Of a DNA stretch of 64,000 nucleotides, positions 37,626 through 45,712 are shown in pieces. The position numbers and the translations under genes are program-made. Position 1 is the first letter of the stretch, and the number at the start of each line of letters is the position of its first letter. The stretch is from Sphingomonas phyllosphaerae FA2 (GTDB lineage Bacteria; Pseudomonadota; Alphaproteobacteria; Sphingomonadales; Sphingomonadaceae), in contig NZ_KE386571.1 of assembly GCF_000427645.1 (NCBI RefSeq), positions 1,105,676 to 1,169,675 of the forward strand, read 5' to 3'. The notes below the pieces were generated by a model. The model worked only from the letters and a program-made list of their open reading frames with translations, was not told where the DNA came from and searched no databases.

Positions 37626-38386
37626 AGGTCCGTATCCTGGGCTCGGGCACCTCGTCCGGCGTCCCCCGCATCGGCAACGACTGGGGCGCCTGCGATCCCA
37701 CCGAACCACGGAATTTTCGGACGCGATCCTCGATACTTATCGAGCACGAGGGCACCCGGATCCTCGTCGATACCAGCCCCGATATGCGCCAGCAGCTGCT
37801 TGCCGCGGAGGTCTCGACGTTCGACGCGGTGATCTGGACCCACGAACATGCCGACCATGTCTTCGGCATCGACGATCTTCGCCAAGTTTATCACGTACTT
37901 GGCCACCCGGTACGCGGCTTTGCACGCCCGCGCACCGCCGCTGCGCTACGCCGGCAATTCGGCTATGTTTTTGAAGGCAACCGCGGTTATCCGCCGACGG
38001 TTGAACTGAGCGATCTGCCTGACCGACTGCAGGTCGGTTCGATCGACGTCGGCATCGTCGATCAGCCGCACGGAAGCATCACCTCGGCCGGTCTGCGCTT
38101 CGAGGCGGGTGGGAACGTGGTTGGGTATGCGACCGATATCAGCGGGATGACGGACGAGATGCGCGCGCATTATCAGCATCTCAACCTGTGGATCGTCGAC
38201 GCGCTGCGCCGCAGACCGCACCCGACGCACCCCGATCTGGCGACGGTCCTCGGCTGGTGCTCCGAACTCCAGCCGCACCGAACAGCGCTGGTCCACATGG
38301 ACCAGTCGATGGATTATGCCGGATTGTGCGCCGAACTTCCCAACGCCATCGAACCCGGCTTCGACGGCTGGGAGTGGACAGCATGA
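37622..38386 (+). CDS. MBL-fold metallo-hydrolase (PhnP-like)
   Basis: A 254-residue metallo-beta-lactamase-fold protein. It has the N-terminal GSGTSSGVPRIG, typical of the PhnP/RNase Z-like branch, the zinc motif HEHADHVFGIDDLR (HxHxDH), and later single metal ligands in NLWIVDALRRRPHPTHP and VHMDQSMDY. PhnP is a cyclic-phosphate phosphodiesterase; the conserved link with tatD in alphaproteobacteria suggests a nucleic-acid-related substrate, but this is not shown. GTG start, 4-nt overlap with tatD. Confidence 0.9.
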   Translation: MKVRILGSGTSSGVPRIGNDWGACDPTEPRNFRTRSSILIEHEGTRILVDTSPDMRQQLLAAEVSTFDAVIWTHEHADHVFGIDDLRQVYHVLGHPVRGFARPRTAAALRRQFGYVFEGNRGYPPTVELSDLPDRLQVGSIDVGIVDQPHGSITSAGLRFEAGGNVVGYATDISGMTDEMRAHYQHLNLWIVDALRRRPHPTHPDLATVLGWCSELQPHRTALVHMDQSMDYAGLCAELPNAIEPGFDGWEWTA

Positions 38387-38547
38387 GCGACACGGCAATA
38401 CGCGCGGTCATCCTCGGCCTCGTGTTGATCCTGCCGGTGTCAGCATTGTTGGCGCGGCGCGTGCCGTGGCAAACCACGCTGCTTTACAGCGCCGTCTGGG
38501 TGGCGATCGCCGCCAGCCTCACTTTACTTCTGGACTTGTTTACATAA
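38383..38547 (+). CDS. Small two-helix membrane protein
   Basis: A 54-residue protein: AIRAVILGLVLILPVSALLA, a basic loop (RRVPWQT), then LLYSAVWVAIAASLTLLLDLF. Two transmembrane helices joined by a short charged turn. ATG overlaps the stop of the MBL gene (ATGA), which strongly supports real translation. Function unknown; it closes the metG-tatD-MBL run. Confidence 0.75.
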   Translation: MSDTAIRAVILGLVLILPVSALLARRVPWQTTLLYSAVWVAIAASLTLLLDLFT

Positions 38548-38597
38548 CACGGATTATCAAGATCGAAGTGTGTCGGGTTTAAGCGCTCTCTGATCGC

Positions 38598-39755
38598 TCA
38601 GCCCGGTGTGGCGCGAGTCGCGCGGGCCTCGGCGGTTAGCACCAGTTCGGCTGCCAGCAAGGCTCCGGCCTGATCCTGCGCCACTGAGGTGCCTTCGACT
38701 ATGTCGTTGACAAACTGCGGTCCGAACGGCAGCGGCACCTTGGAGCAATCGATGTAGCGGGTGCCTTTTCGGTCGGCGATAAACAGGTGGTTGCCGCCCG
38801 GTTTCCCAGCGATATCAACGTATTTGCGCAATTCGATATAGCCCTCGGTACCGAGAATGAAGAGCCGGCCGTCGCCCCAGGTCGGTAAACCGTCCGGGGT
38901 GAACCAATCGACGCGAATATACCCGGCTCCGCCGCTGCCGTGGAGCATCATATCGCCGAAATCCTCGAACGCGGGATGCTCCGGGTGCGCGAAATTGCCG
39001 GTTTGCGACGCGAGCACCTGCGCGCGCGTGCTGCCGGTCAAATAGACGAATTGATCGGCCTGATGGCTGCCGACGTCGGTCAGGATTCCGCCGTTGCGCG
39101 CCGGGTCCCAGAACCACTCCGGCCGGTTCGGTGCGGACAGGCGGTGCGGCGCGAGGTTGATCGTCTGGATCACGCGCCCGATCGCGCCGTCATGCACCAT
39201 CTGTCCGGCCATGACCGCGGCGGGCACCTCCAGCCGCTCGGAATACATGATCCCGTACTTGCGCCCGGTCTCCTTGATCGCGCGGCGCACGTCGGCGAGC
39301 TGCGCGAGCGTCGTCACCGCGGCCTTGTCGCTCAGATAATCCTTGCCCGCGCGCATGACGCGGATGCCGAGTGGCGCGCGCAGGCTGGGGATTGCGGCGC
39401 TGCACACCAGCTTGATCGCGCGGTCTTGCAGGATCTCGTCCTCGCTGCGCGCCAGCTTCGCGCCCGGATACCGCTTCTGAAAGGCGGCGATTTGCTTCGG
39501 GTCGGTGGCGTAGAAGCTCGTGAGCACCCCGCCGCCGCGGATCATCGCATCGGTGATGCCGTAGATGTGATTGTGATCCATGCCGATCACCGCGAACGGC
39601 ACGCGATATTTCGCCTCGGGCGCGGGCTTGGCGACGGCGGTTTCGGTCGGCGCGTCGCCGCGTGTTGCGGATTGCGCCAGCGCCTCGCCTGCCAGCCCCG
39701 CCAGCCCGGCGGTCAGTCCCATGCCCAGAATGGCGCGGCGATCAGCAAACGTCAT
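38598..39755 (-). CDS. Gfo/Idh/MocA family oxidoreductase, Tat-exported (first)
   Basis: A 385-residue protein with a Tat-type signal (ADRRAILGMGLTAGLAGLAGEALA). The nucleotide-binding opening is unusual: FAVIGMDHNHIYGITD instead of a GxGxxG motif. The lysine of the EKP motif survives as SDKAA. The C-terminal domain has the usual LAPHRLSAPNRPEWFWDP, GGILTDVGSHQADQFVYLTG and GTEGYIELRKYVD. It probably acts on a sugar or glycoside in the periplasm, as Zymomonas glucose-fructose oxidoreductase does with tightly held NADP; cofactor use here is less certain because of the altered loop. Last gene of the DUF1080 operon, 12 bp after the second oxidoreductase. Confidence 0.87.
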   Translation of the reverse strand: MTFADRRAILGMGLTAGLAGLAGEALAQSATRGDAPTETAVAKPAPEAKYRVPFAVIGMDHNHIYGITDAMIRGGGVLTSFYATDPKQIAAFQKRYPGAKLARSEDEILQDRAIKLVCSAAIPSLRAPLGIRVMRAGKDYLSDKAAVTTLAQLADVRRAIKETGRKYGIMYSERLEVPAAVMAGQMVHDGAIGRVIQTINLAPHRLSAPNRPEWFWDPARNGGILTDVGSHQADQFVYLTGSTRAQVLASQTGNFAHPEHPAFEDFGDMMLHGSGGAGYIRVDWFTPDGLPTWGDGRLFILGTEGYIELRKYVDIAGKPGGNHLFIADRKGTRYIDCSKVPLPFGPQFVNDIVEGTSVAQDQAGALLAAELVLTAEARATRATPG

Positions 39756-39767
39756 CGTCTCTTCCCC

Positions 39768-41030
39768 TCAAACCGTAACCAGCGAGGTGGGCCACGCCAC
39801 CGCTTCGCCGCGATCCATCGCCTGTTCGCCGAGCAACGAGGCGACGCTGGCATTGTACGCCTGTTGCAACAGTCCCGGCAGCGGCTTGCCCGATCGCACC
39901 GCCTCGCCGAACCCCTCGAACTGAAGCATCGTCTCGTCATATTCGCCCCAGCCGAGCGACTCGCCGGGGGTCGTCACCGGCAGTTCCGGGAACCAGGTGG
40001 CGCCGCCGATCGGAATGGTTCGCTTGTGCCCGCGCTTCACGTCGGCCTGCATCCGCTGCAACGCCAGCGAGCGCGGCGGCACCTCCTGATAGATGCGCCC
40101 CAATTCCGGCTCGATCGTGCCCTTGCTGCCCTGAATCTGCTCCTCGCATCCGTAACGCGCGTTGTTGAGCAGCGAGGTGTAGATCAGCTTCCGGCCGCCG
40201 GCATATTCGTAGATCAGCGCGACATGGTCGTAGACCTCGCGCCCGTCCTTCCAGAAACAGATGCTGCCTGAGCCGATCACGCGCGTGGGCACGGCGTCGA
40301 GGAACCAGTTGCCGACCTGCAACTGATGCGTCGCCAGTTCGGTCATCAGACCGGCCGAACTCTCGCGATACAGACGCCAGTTGATGCGGCGGTCGTCGCT
40401 GTCGGCGGGCACCGGGCGGCGCCACGCATTGTTGCGGTGCCAGCTCGCGCGGATCTGCGTCACGGTTCCGATCTCGCCCGCCTTCACCCGGCGCCAGGCG
40501 TTGAGATAGGTGGGATGGAACATCCGCTGGTGCCCGATCTGCAGCACCTTGCCGCACGTCCGGGCGCGCTCCACCATCGCGCCGCAGTCGGCGATCGTCC
40601 GTGCCATCGCCTTTTCGCACCAGACGTGCAGGCCCGCGTCCATCGCGTCGAACGTGTGCTGCGCATGGCGGTGGAGCGGCGTGGCGATCACCACCGCGTC
40701 GAGCCCCCTCGCCTCCAGCATCTTGCGATGGTCGCTGAACTCGGCCGTGCCGGCCGCGACCCATTGCCGGGCCTTGGCGAGATGCGGCGCATAATTGTCG
40801 CAGATTGCCGCGACGGTGCAATTGCGCGTCTTGGCGATATTCTGAATCAGTGCGCGCCCGCGGTCTCCGGTGCCGATCACCCCCAGCCGCACCTTGCCCG
40901 CGCCGGCGCTTTCCGCCCGCGCCGCGATCGCCGCCCACGGCGTGGCGGTCGCCATCACGCCGCCCGCGCTGGCCATCAGGACGCGGTCGAGGAAGGTGCG
41001 GCGGGTGAATTCGAAGGTCTTGTCGGTCAT
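39768..41030 (-). CDS. Gfo/Idh/MocA family oxidoreductase, Tat-exported (second)
   Basis: A 420-residue protein with a clear Tat signal (TRRTFLDRVLMASAGGVMATATPWAAIAA). The Rossmann motif is intact (VRLGVIGTGDRGRAL). The EKP-type motif reads CEKAMA, keeping Lys. The substrate domain has GLMTELATHQLQVGNWFLDA, with the conserved His, then IQGSKGTIEPELG. Known homologues dehydrogenate sugars or glycosides at C3 or C1. ATG 41030 shares one base with the ApbE-like stop (TGATG); GTG 41033 is an alternative. Confidence 0.9.
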   Translation of the reverse strand: MTDKTFEFTRRTFLDRVLMASAGGVMATATPWAAIAARAESAGAGKVRLGVIGTGDRGRALIQNIAKTRNCTVAAICDNYAPHLAKARQWVAAGTAEFSDHRKMLEARGLDAVVIATPLHRHAQHTFDAMDAGLHVWCEKAMARTIADCGAMVERARTCGKVLQIGHQRMFHPTYLNAWRRVKAGEIGTVTQIRASWHRNNAWRRPVPADSDDRRINWRLYRESSAGLMTELATHQLQVGNWFLDAVPTRVIGSGSICFWKDGREVYDHVALIYEYAGGRKLIYTSLLNNARYGCEEQIQGSKGTIEPELGRIYQEVPPRSLALQRMQADVKRGHKRTIPIGGATWFPELPVTTPGESLGWGEYDETMLQFEGFGEAVRSGKPLPGLLQQAYNASVASLLGEQAMDRGEAVAWPTSLVTV

Positions 41031-41824
41031 CACGCAAATATCCTGGTCGGGGCGGCGGGTGCCAGATCGAAGAGCATTCGCCGTACGCCATCTTGCAATC
41101 GTTGTGCCGCCTCGTCATCGGCGACGATCAGTGCGGTGCTCAGCATTTCCGCCACCGCACCGCTTGCGTCGACGACGACCGCCGAACGCGGTGCCACGAC
41201 GGCGGCCGATCGCCCCGGCCGCACCATCGCCGCGCGCTCGGGCGCGGCCAAACCGAGGCCCAGCGTCGAGGAGATCGACAGCGCTTCGTCGATCAACGCG
41301 ACCTCGACCAACGTGCGGTCGGCGTCACGCGGATCGGGCACCGCGAACGACCATGCGCCACCCAGCGGATGCTCGCCGATCACCGCCATCGAGCTTTCGC
41401 CGGCCGAGAGCAGCGCGCACGCGACACCGGCATCGCGCAGCGCGGTTACCGCGCGATCGAGCGCATAGCCCTTGCCGAAGCCGCCGAAGTCCAGCGCGGC
41501 CGGCGCATCGCACGCCAGCGTCGCCGCACTGCGATCGAAGCGCAAGCGTTCCCAGCGGACCGTCGCCCGGCGCATGTCGACGGTGGGGTCGAACAACCGC
41601 TCCGTCATGGCACGCGCATCGTCGATGCGGATCAACGCATCGAGCAACAGCGGATCGTCGATCACACCGGTTTCACCCCGCCGCAGCGCCTCGTTGAGCG
41701 CCGTCGCGGCCGATGGACGGTGGATCGTCAGAGCATCGTCGACCTGCTCGATCGCGCGCTGCGCCAGCGCCAGCGCGTCGGCGGCGCCGTCGCCGAAGCG
41801 ATACAGCTCGACGCGCGTCCCCAT
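41030..41824 (-). CDS. ApbE-like protein (FAD:protein FMN transferase family), divergent
   Basis: About 264 residues. Family landmarks present: MGTRVELY at the start, ALNEAL, LFDPTVD, ALDFGGFGKGYALDRAV, WSFAVPDP. ApbE enzymes link FMN to threonine or serine of exported redox proteins. Several hallmarks are altered: the usual GG(D/N) is SAGESS, the HIIDPRTG block is replaced by AAMVRPGRS, and the metal motif ADALST reads AEMLST. Activity is therefore uncertain. No clear signal peptide. The ATG lies in the usual MGT position; the frame is open further upstream into the third oxidoreductase gene, so the true start may be a few codons earlier. Confidence 0.78.
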   Translation of the reverse strand: MGTRVELYRFGDGAADALALAQRAIEQVDDALTIHRPSAATALNEALRRGETGVIDDPLLLDALIRIDDARAMTERLFDPTVDMRRATVRWERLRFDRSAATLACDAPAALDFGGFGKGYALDRAVTALRDAGVACALLSAGESSMAVIGEHPLGGAWSFAVPDPRDADRTLVEVALIDEALSISSTLGLGLAAPERAAMVRPGRSAAVVAPRSAVVVDASGAVAEMLSTALIVADDEAAQRLQDGVRRMLFDLAPAAPTRIFA

Positions 41825-41883
41825 CGCCGGGAAGCACAGATCGCCCGTCGCTGGCAGAGCGCGCGTCGAGGCTTTCGCCTGGG

Positions 41884-43197
41884 TCAGGCCTTGACCTCCC
41901 AGCCCGGCTGATAATCGACCGACCACAGCTTCATCGCCTCGGCGCTGGCAGGTTTGCCGGTCGCCGGATCGATCGTCAGCACGCTGTCGGTCCGATAGGC
42001 GATGTTGCCGAGGTGGCAGAGCGTGGTGCTGATGTGGCCCTCCGCGATCGGCGACGCGAGCGCCGACGCGTTGCCGCGGATGACGTCGACGAAGTTGCGC
42101 GCGTGATAGACGTCGAGCACGCCCTCCCCGACCGTCCCGGTCGTCTCCGATGTCGCGGCGGCCTTCACCTGCCGGATCTGCTTGCCGGCCAGATCGTACA
42201 GCTCGAAGCCGTTGCGATCGACCACTGCCGATCCCTTGGTACCGAGCAGCAGGACGCCGCGCCCGCGCCCGTAGGTCTGCTGCCCGTTGCAGCTCTGCCC
42301 GTTCCAGCGGATCGCGCGGTCGCCATCGTAGATCAGGTCGAGCGCGAGTGAATCGTACATCTCCCAATCGTCGCCCTTGTGGAACCGCTTCGCCCCGCGC
42401 GCCTCCACGGTCTTCGGGTAGGTAAGCCCCATCAGCCAGCGCGCGACGTCCAGTTCGTGCATCGCATTGTTGCAGATCTCGCCGGTGCCGTACTTCCAGA
42501 ACCAGTGCCAATTATAGTGGACGAGGTTCGATCGATAGTCGCCGCGCGGGCGCGGCCCCTGCCACAGATCCCAGTTCAGATTGGCGGGCGGCGCGACGAC
42601 GGTGCCGTTGCCGATCGAGCCGCGATTGTTGGCGTACCAGGTCTGCGCCTCATAGACGTCGCCCAGTTCCCCGGCGCGGATCAGCGCGCCGAGCTGTTGC
42701 GTCTCGGGGCTGGACCGTTGTTGATTGCCGACCTGTAGCGTGCGGCCGGTCCGCTTCTGCACCGCGATCAGCGCCTCGCCCTCGGCCGGGGCGATGCCGA
42801 TCGGCTTTTCCATGTAGCAGTGGCGCCCCGCCTCCATTGCATCGATCGCCAGCTTGGCATGCCAGTGATCAGGCGTCGCGACCGTGATGATGTCGACGTT
42901 CTTGCGGTCGAGCAGCCGGCGGTAATCGCCCTCGGTCTTGACCGCGCTGTTGCCCTTGGCGGCAAAGGCTGCCGCGCGCTTGGCCAGCACGTCGGAATCG
43001 ACGTCCACCAGATGCGTGATCGTGACGTTCGGCTGCTTTGAAAAGGCGCTCATATGCGCCTGCCCGCGGCCGTTGACGCCGACGACGGCGACGCGCAGCC
43101 GGTCGTTAGCGCCCTTGATCTGCGCATAGCTGCGGGCGCTGATCGCAACCCCCAGCGCCGCGCCGGCCCCGGTCAACATCGTGCGACGATCGATCAT
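41884..43197 (-). CDS. Gfo/Idh/MocA family oxidoreductase, Tat-exported (third)
   Basis: A 437-residue protein with a Tat signal (DRRTMLTGAGAALGVAISARSYAQ), Rossmann motif VAVVGVNGRGQAHM, intact EKP in YMEKPIGIAPAEG, and PDHWHAK. Its substrate domain has WQGPRPRGDYRSNLVHYNWHWFWKYGTGEICNNAMHELDVARWLMG, the pattern of large periplasmic Gfo/Idh members, and GRGRGVLLLGTKGSAVVDRNGF. It is the most canonical of the three oxidoreductases here and the best candidate for glycoside 3-dehydrogenation. ATG 43197 with GAGGGGA upstream; 13 bp after the DUF1080 gene. Confidence 0.92.
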   Translation of the reverse strand: MIDRRTMLTGAGAALGVAISARSYAQIKGANDRLRVAVVGVNGRGQAHMSAFSKQPNVTITHLVDVDSDVLAKRAAAFAAKGNSAVKTEGDYRRLLDRKNVDIITVATPDHWHAKLAIDAMEAGRHCYMEKPIGIAPAEGEALIAVQKRTGRTLQVGNQQRSSPETQQLGALIRAGELGDVYEAQTWYANNRGSIGNGTVVAPPANLNWDLWQGPRPRGDYRSNLVHYNWHWFWKYGTGEICNNAMHELDVARWLMGLTYPKTVEARGAKRFHKGDDWEMYDSLALDLIYDGDRAIRWNGQSCNGQQTYGRGRGVLLLGTKGSAVVDRNGFELYDLAGKQIRQVKAAATSETTGTVGEGVLDVYHARNFVDVIRGNASALASPIAEGHISTTLCHLGNIAYRTDSVLTIDPATGKPASAEAMKLWSVDYQPGWEVKA

Positions 43198-43210
43198 CGG
43201 TGCATTCCCC

Positions 43211-44617
43211 TCAAAACTCGCGGATCTTGATCGACCGGAAGTCGACCCGATCGCCATGATCCTGCAAGAGAATCGGCCCTTGCGGACGTTCGCCGAACCC
43301 CGGTAATTTGGCATATTTGCTTTGCGCGACCAGCGCACGGAACGCGGGCGAGCCGCGCTCATACTCGACGACCTTGAAGCCGTTCAGCCAATGTTCGACA
43401 TGCCGGCCGCGCGAGACGATCACCGCGCGGTTCCACTCGCCGGGCGGGTTGATCCGCTTGCCGGGGCTATCCGGGTCGGAAAGGTTGCGCGCCGGGATCA
43501 GATCGTACAGCGAGCCGAGCGTCCGGTTGCCGTCGCGCCCGCGCTTGGCATCGGGATGCCGCGCATCGTCGAGCAATTGATATTCCAGCCCGATCGCAGA
43601 GCCCTCGCCCTTCGACAGCGTCGGATCGACGAAGTATTTGACGCCGCTGTTCGCGCCTTCGGTCAGCCGGAAATCCACCGACAGCTCGAAATCCTTATAC
43701 TCGCGCGTGGTGACGATATCGCCGCCGTTGGTCGACTCGCCGCCGTTGCCAGCCTCCACCGACAGCACGCCATTGTCGATGGCCCAGCCCTTGTTCGGGA
43801 AGGCATTGCCCTTGGCGGCCTTCCACCCGGCGCCGGTGCGGCCATCCCACAACAGCTTCCATCCTGCCTTGCGCTCGCTGTCCGACAGGCGATTGGAGAG
43901 CCAGCCTTGCTCGGGCAGCCCGGTCGCCGGCATCGCATAGCGTGCCGGGCGGTCGGTGATCATCCGGACGTTGCGGAACCGCGCCTCGGGATGGCGGGCG
44001 GCGTCGGCATCGGGGATCGCATGAACCTGAAACGCGATGAAGCCGCGCGCATCCATATCGTCGACGACATCCGCGGCCGGCACGCCGTTGATCCAGGTCC
44101 GCAGCCGGTTGCCGATCGCCTCGACGCGGTAGTGGTTCCAGTCGCCCGGGCGAAAGGCGCGTCGTGCCGCTTCGTTACGGCCCAGCGTGTAGAGCCATTG
44201 CCGGCGCTGTTCGTCATACAGCCCGGCGCTCCACGCGCGTTTCGATGGATCGATTTCCGCCTGATAGCCAAAGACGACGCCGTTGCGATAATCGGGGCGG
44301 CTCTGTCCGCGGATCATCATCCCCGAATTGAGCGCCGGATCGGTCTTGGCGTCGAACTCGACGATGAAGTCGCCATATTGCGCGTTGGAAACCAACCAGC
44401 TGTTGGTCTTGCCCGGCTCGGCACGCCCGATCAGCTCGCCGTCCGCCACGTCATAGGTCGCGTTGCCGCCCACCTTGTGCCAGCCGGCGAGCCCGGCGCG
44501 CGGGGTGACGTCGCGCCACGGTGCCCCCTGCTGGCGGGATTGCGGCGGGCGCGCCGTCCCTGCGGTGGAAAGCGTCGTCGCCAGCAATGCCGTCGCTGCG
44601 AGTGTACGGACCTTCAT
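43211..44617 (-). CDS. Tandem DUF1080 protein (3-keto-glycoside hydrolase/lyase family)
   Basis: A 468-residue protein with a Sec signal (TLAATALLATTLSTAGTA) and two DUF1080 concanavalin-like domains: one around 35-215 (ADGELIGRAEPG, FIVEFDAKTDPALNSGMMIRG, WNHYRVEAIGNRLRTWINGV), one around 235-468 (GWAIDNGVLSVEAG, FELSVDFRLTEGANSGVKYFV, EWNRAVIVSRGRHVEHWLNG, ILLQDHGDRVDFRSIKIRE). DUF1080 enzymes cleave 3-keto-glycosides made by partner oxidoreductases. It is the first gene of the operon, with a putative operator 120 bp upstream. The start is ATG 44617. Confidence 0.9.
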   Translation of the reverse strand: MKVRTLAATALLATTLSTAGTARPPQSRQQGAPWRDVTPRAGLAGWHKVGGNATYDVADGELIGRAEPGKTNSWLVSNAQYGDFIVEFDAKTDPALNSGMMIRGQSRPDYRNGVVFGYQAEIDPSKRAWSAGLYDEQRRQWLYTLGRNEAARRAFRPGDWNHYRVEAIGNRLRTWINGVPAADVVDDMDARGFIAFQVHAIPDADAARHPEARFRNVRMITDRPARYAMPATGLPEQGWLSNRLSDSERKAGWKLLWDGRTGAGWKAAKGNAFPNKGWAIDNGVLSVEAGNGGESTNGGDIVTTREYKDFELSVDFRLTEGANSGVKYFVDPTLSKGEGSAIGLEYQLLDDARHPDAKRGRDGNRTLGSLYDLIPARNLSDPDSPGKRINPPGEWNRAVIVSRGRHVEHWLNGFKVVEYERGSPAFRALVAQSKYAKLPGFGERPQGPILLQDHGDRVDFRSIKIREF

Positions 44618-44737
44618 CAAGCACCCTGCCCTAATGTCGCAGCCCCGCCATCAGGCAGGCACCACATTGTTTTCCGGGTGCTGCTGCACCTCTTTCGACC
44701 CGGAGCCTAGGTCGCGGCCCGACCACTTGCAATAGAG

Positions 44738-44748
44738 ATGTCAGACAT
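44738..44748. promoter_or_regulatory. TGTC-type palindrome, probable operator of the FadR-type regulator (site A)
   Basis: ATGTC-A-GACAT is a perfect 11-bp palindrome in the 212-bp space between the divergent DUF1080 and GntR-family genes. It shares the TGTC/GACA core with the repeats at 45591-45625. FadR-type dimers bind short palindromes of this size. Confidence 0.45.
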
Positions 44749-44829
44749 TGGCGGCTGCGTCCGGTTACGCTACGGTCCGGGTTCGGCGCCGTCGCGGTCG
44801 ATGCGCCTGCTGACGAATCGGGACGATCC

Positions 44830-45579
44830 ATGCGTAAGACTGAAAGTGGCGGCAAATTATACCGTGGGATCGTCGATGCCATCATGTCGGACATCGCGGA
44901 GGGCATCTATCCGGTCGGCGCGCGGCTGCCGGCCGAGCGCGACCTCACCGAGCGCTTCAAGGTGAGCCGCCCGACCGTGCGCGAGGCGATGATCGCACTG
45001 GAAATGCAGGGGATCGTCGAGGCGCGCAAAGGCTCGGGCGTGTTCGTGCTCGCCACCGGTGCGGTCGACGCGACTCGCGAACTCGACATCGGCGCGTTCG
45101 AGATCACCGAGGCGCGGCGGCTGCTCGAAGGCGAAGTCGCCGCGGTCGCCGCCACCGAGATCGACTCGGCGCAGCTTGCCGAATTGCGGGCGCTGCTGGC
45201 GCAGATGGAGCAAAGCGACGTGACGGCGGCCGAGGATGCCGATCGCCGCTTCCACATCGCAATTGCCGAAGCGACGGGCAATGCCGTCATCATCGCGGCG
45301 GTCACCGACTTCTGGGACATGCGATTCCGCTCGCCGCTGGCGCGAGAAGTGCTTGTAAAGGCGGGGAGTCTCGGCACCGAGAGTCGGATGGCCGAACATG
45401 GCCGCATCCTTGCGGCGCTGGAGGCCCGCTCGCCGGTCGACGCGCGGAATGCGATGCGTGACCACCTCTCCCGCGTTATCGACCATCTGCTCGACGTGAC
45501 CGAAACGGAGGCCGTCGAGCGCGCCCGCGCCGAGGCGACGCAGCGTCGCCATGCACTCGCCCGCCGCGCCGCGGTTTGA
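44830..45579 (+). CDS. FadR-type GntR family transcriptional regulator
   Basis: A 249-residue repressor-type protein. The N-terminal winged helix is IVDAIMSDIAEGIYPVGARLPAERDLTERFKVSRPTVREAMIALEMQGIVEARKGSGVFV. The FCD domain keeps metal-ligand positions (DRRFHIAIAEATGN, EHGRILAALEA, RDHLSRVIDHL). The UxuR/ExuR-like subgroup senses sugar acids and related organic acids. It sits between the DUF1080 operon and the receptor-permease pair, with palindromes on both sides, so it is very likely their local regulator. Confidence 0.93.
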   Translation: MRKTESGGKLYRGIVDAIMSDIAEGIYPVGARLPAERDLTERFKVSRPTVREAMIALEMQGIVEARKGSGVFVLATGAVDATRELDIGAFEITEARRLLEGEVAAVAATEIDSAQLAELRALLAQMEQSDVTAAEDADRRFHIAIAEATGNAVIIAAVTDFWDMRFRSPLAREVLVKAGSLGTESRMAEHGRILAALEARSPVDARNAMRDHLSRVIDHLLDVTETEAVERARAEATQRRHALARRAAV

Positions 45580-45590
45580 CTTCTCAAGCT

Positions 45591-45625
45591 GCATTGTCAG
45601 CATGGACTGACAATGCTACCTGACA
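45591..45625. promoter_or_regulatory. TTGTCAG inverted repeat plus third half-site, probable operator (site B)
   Basis: GCATTGTCAG (45591-45600) and CTGACAATGC (45607-45616) form a perfect 10-bp inverted repeat with a 6-nt centre; a further CTGACA lies at 45620-45625. It starts 12 bp after the regulator gene and ends about 90 bp before the TonB receptor start, a position for repression of the receptor. It could also serve as a hairpin ending the regulator transcript, but no T-run follows. Confidence 0.5.
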
Positions 45626-45712
45626 ACTAGGCAAGGAACGCGCTCGATCGACTGTCACAAGGCAGCGCTCGGTTTGCACAACGCAGCGCGCCGGCCGACA
45701 GGGAGAGGGCTT

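Noticed and set aside
45591..45616. Rho-independent terminator of the GntR-family gene
   Set aside because: The stem is perfect but no T-run follows, and the same core recurs at 44738 and 45620, which fits an operator better.
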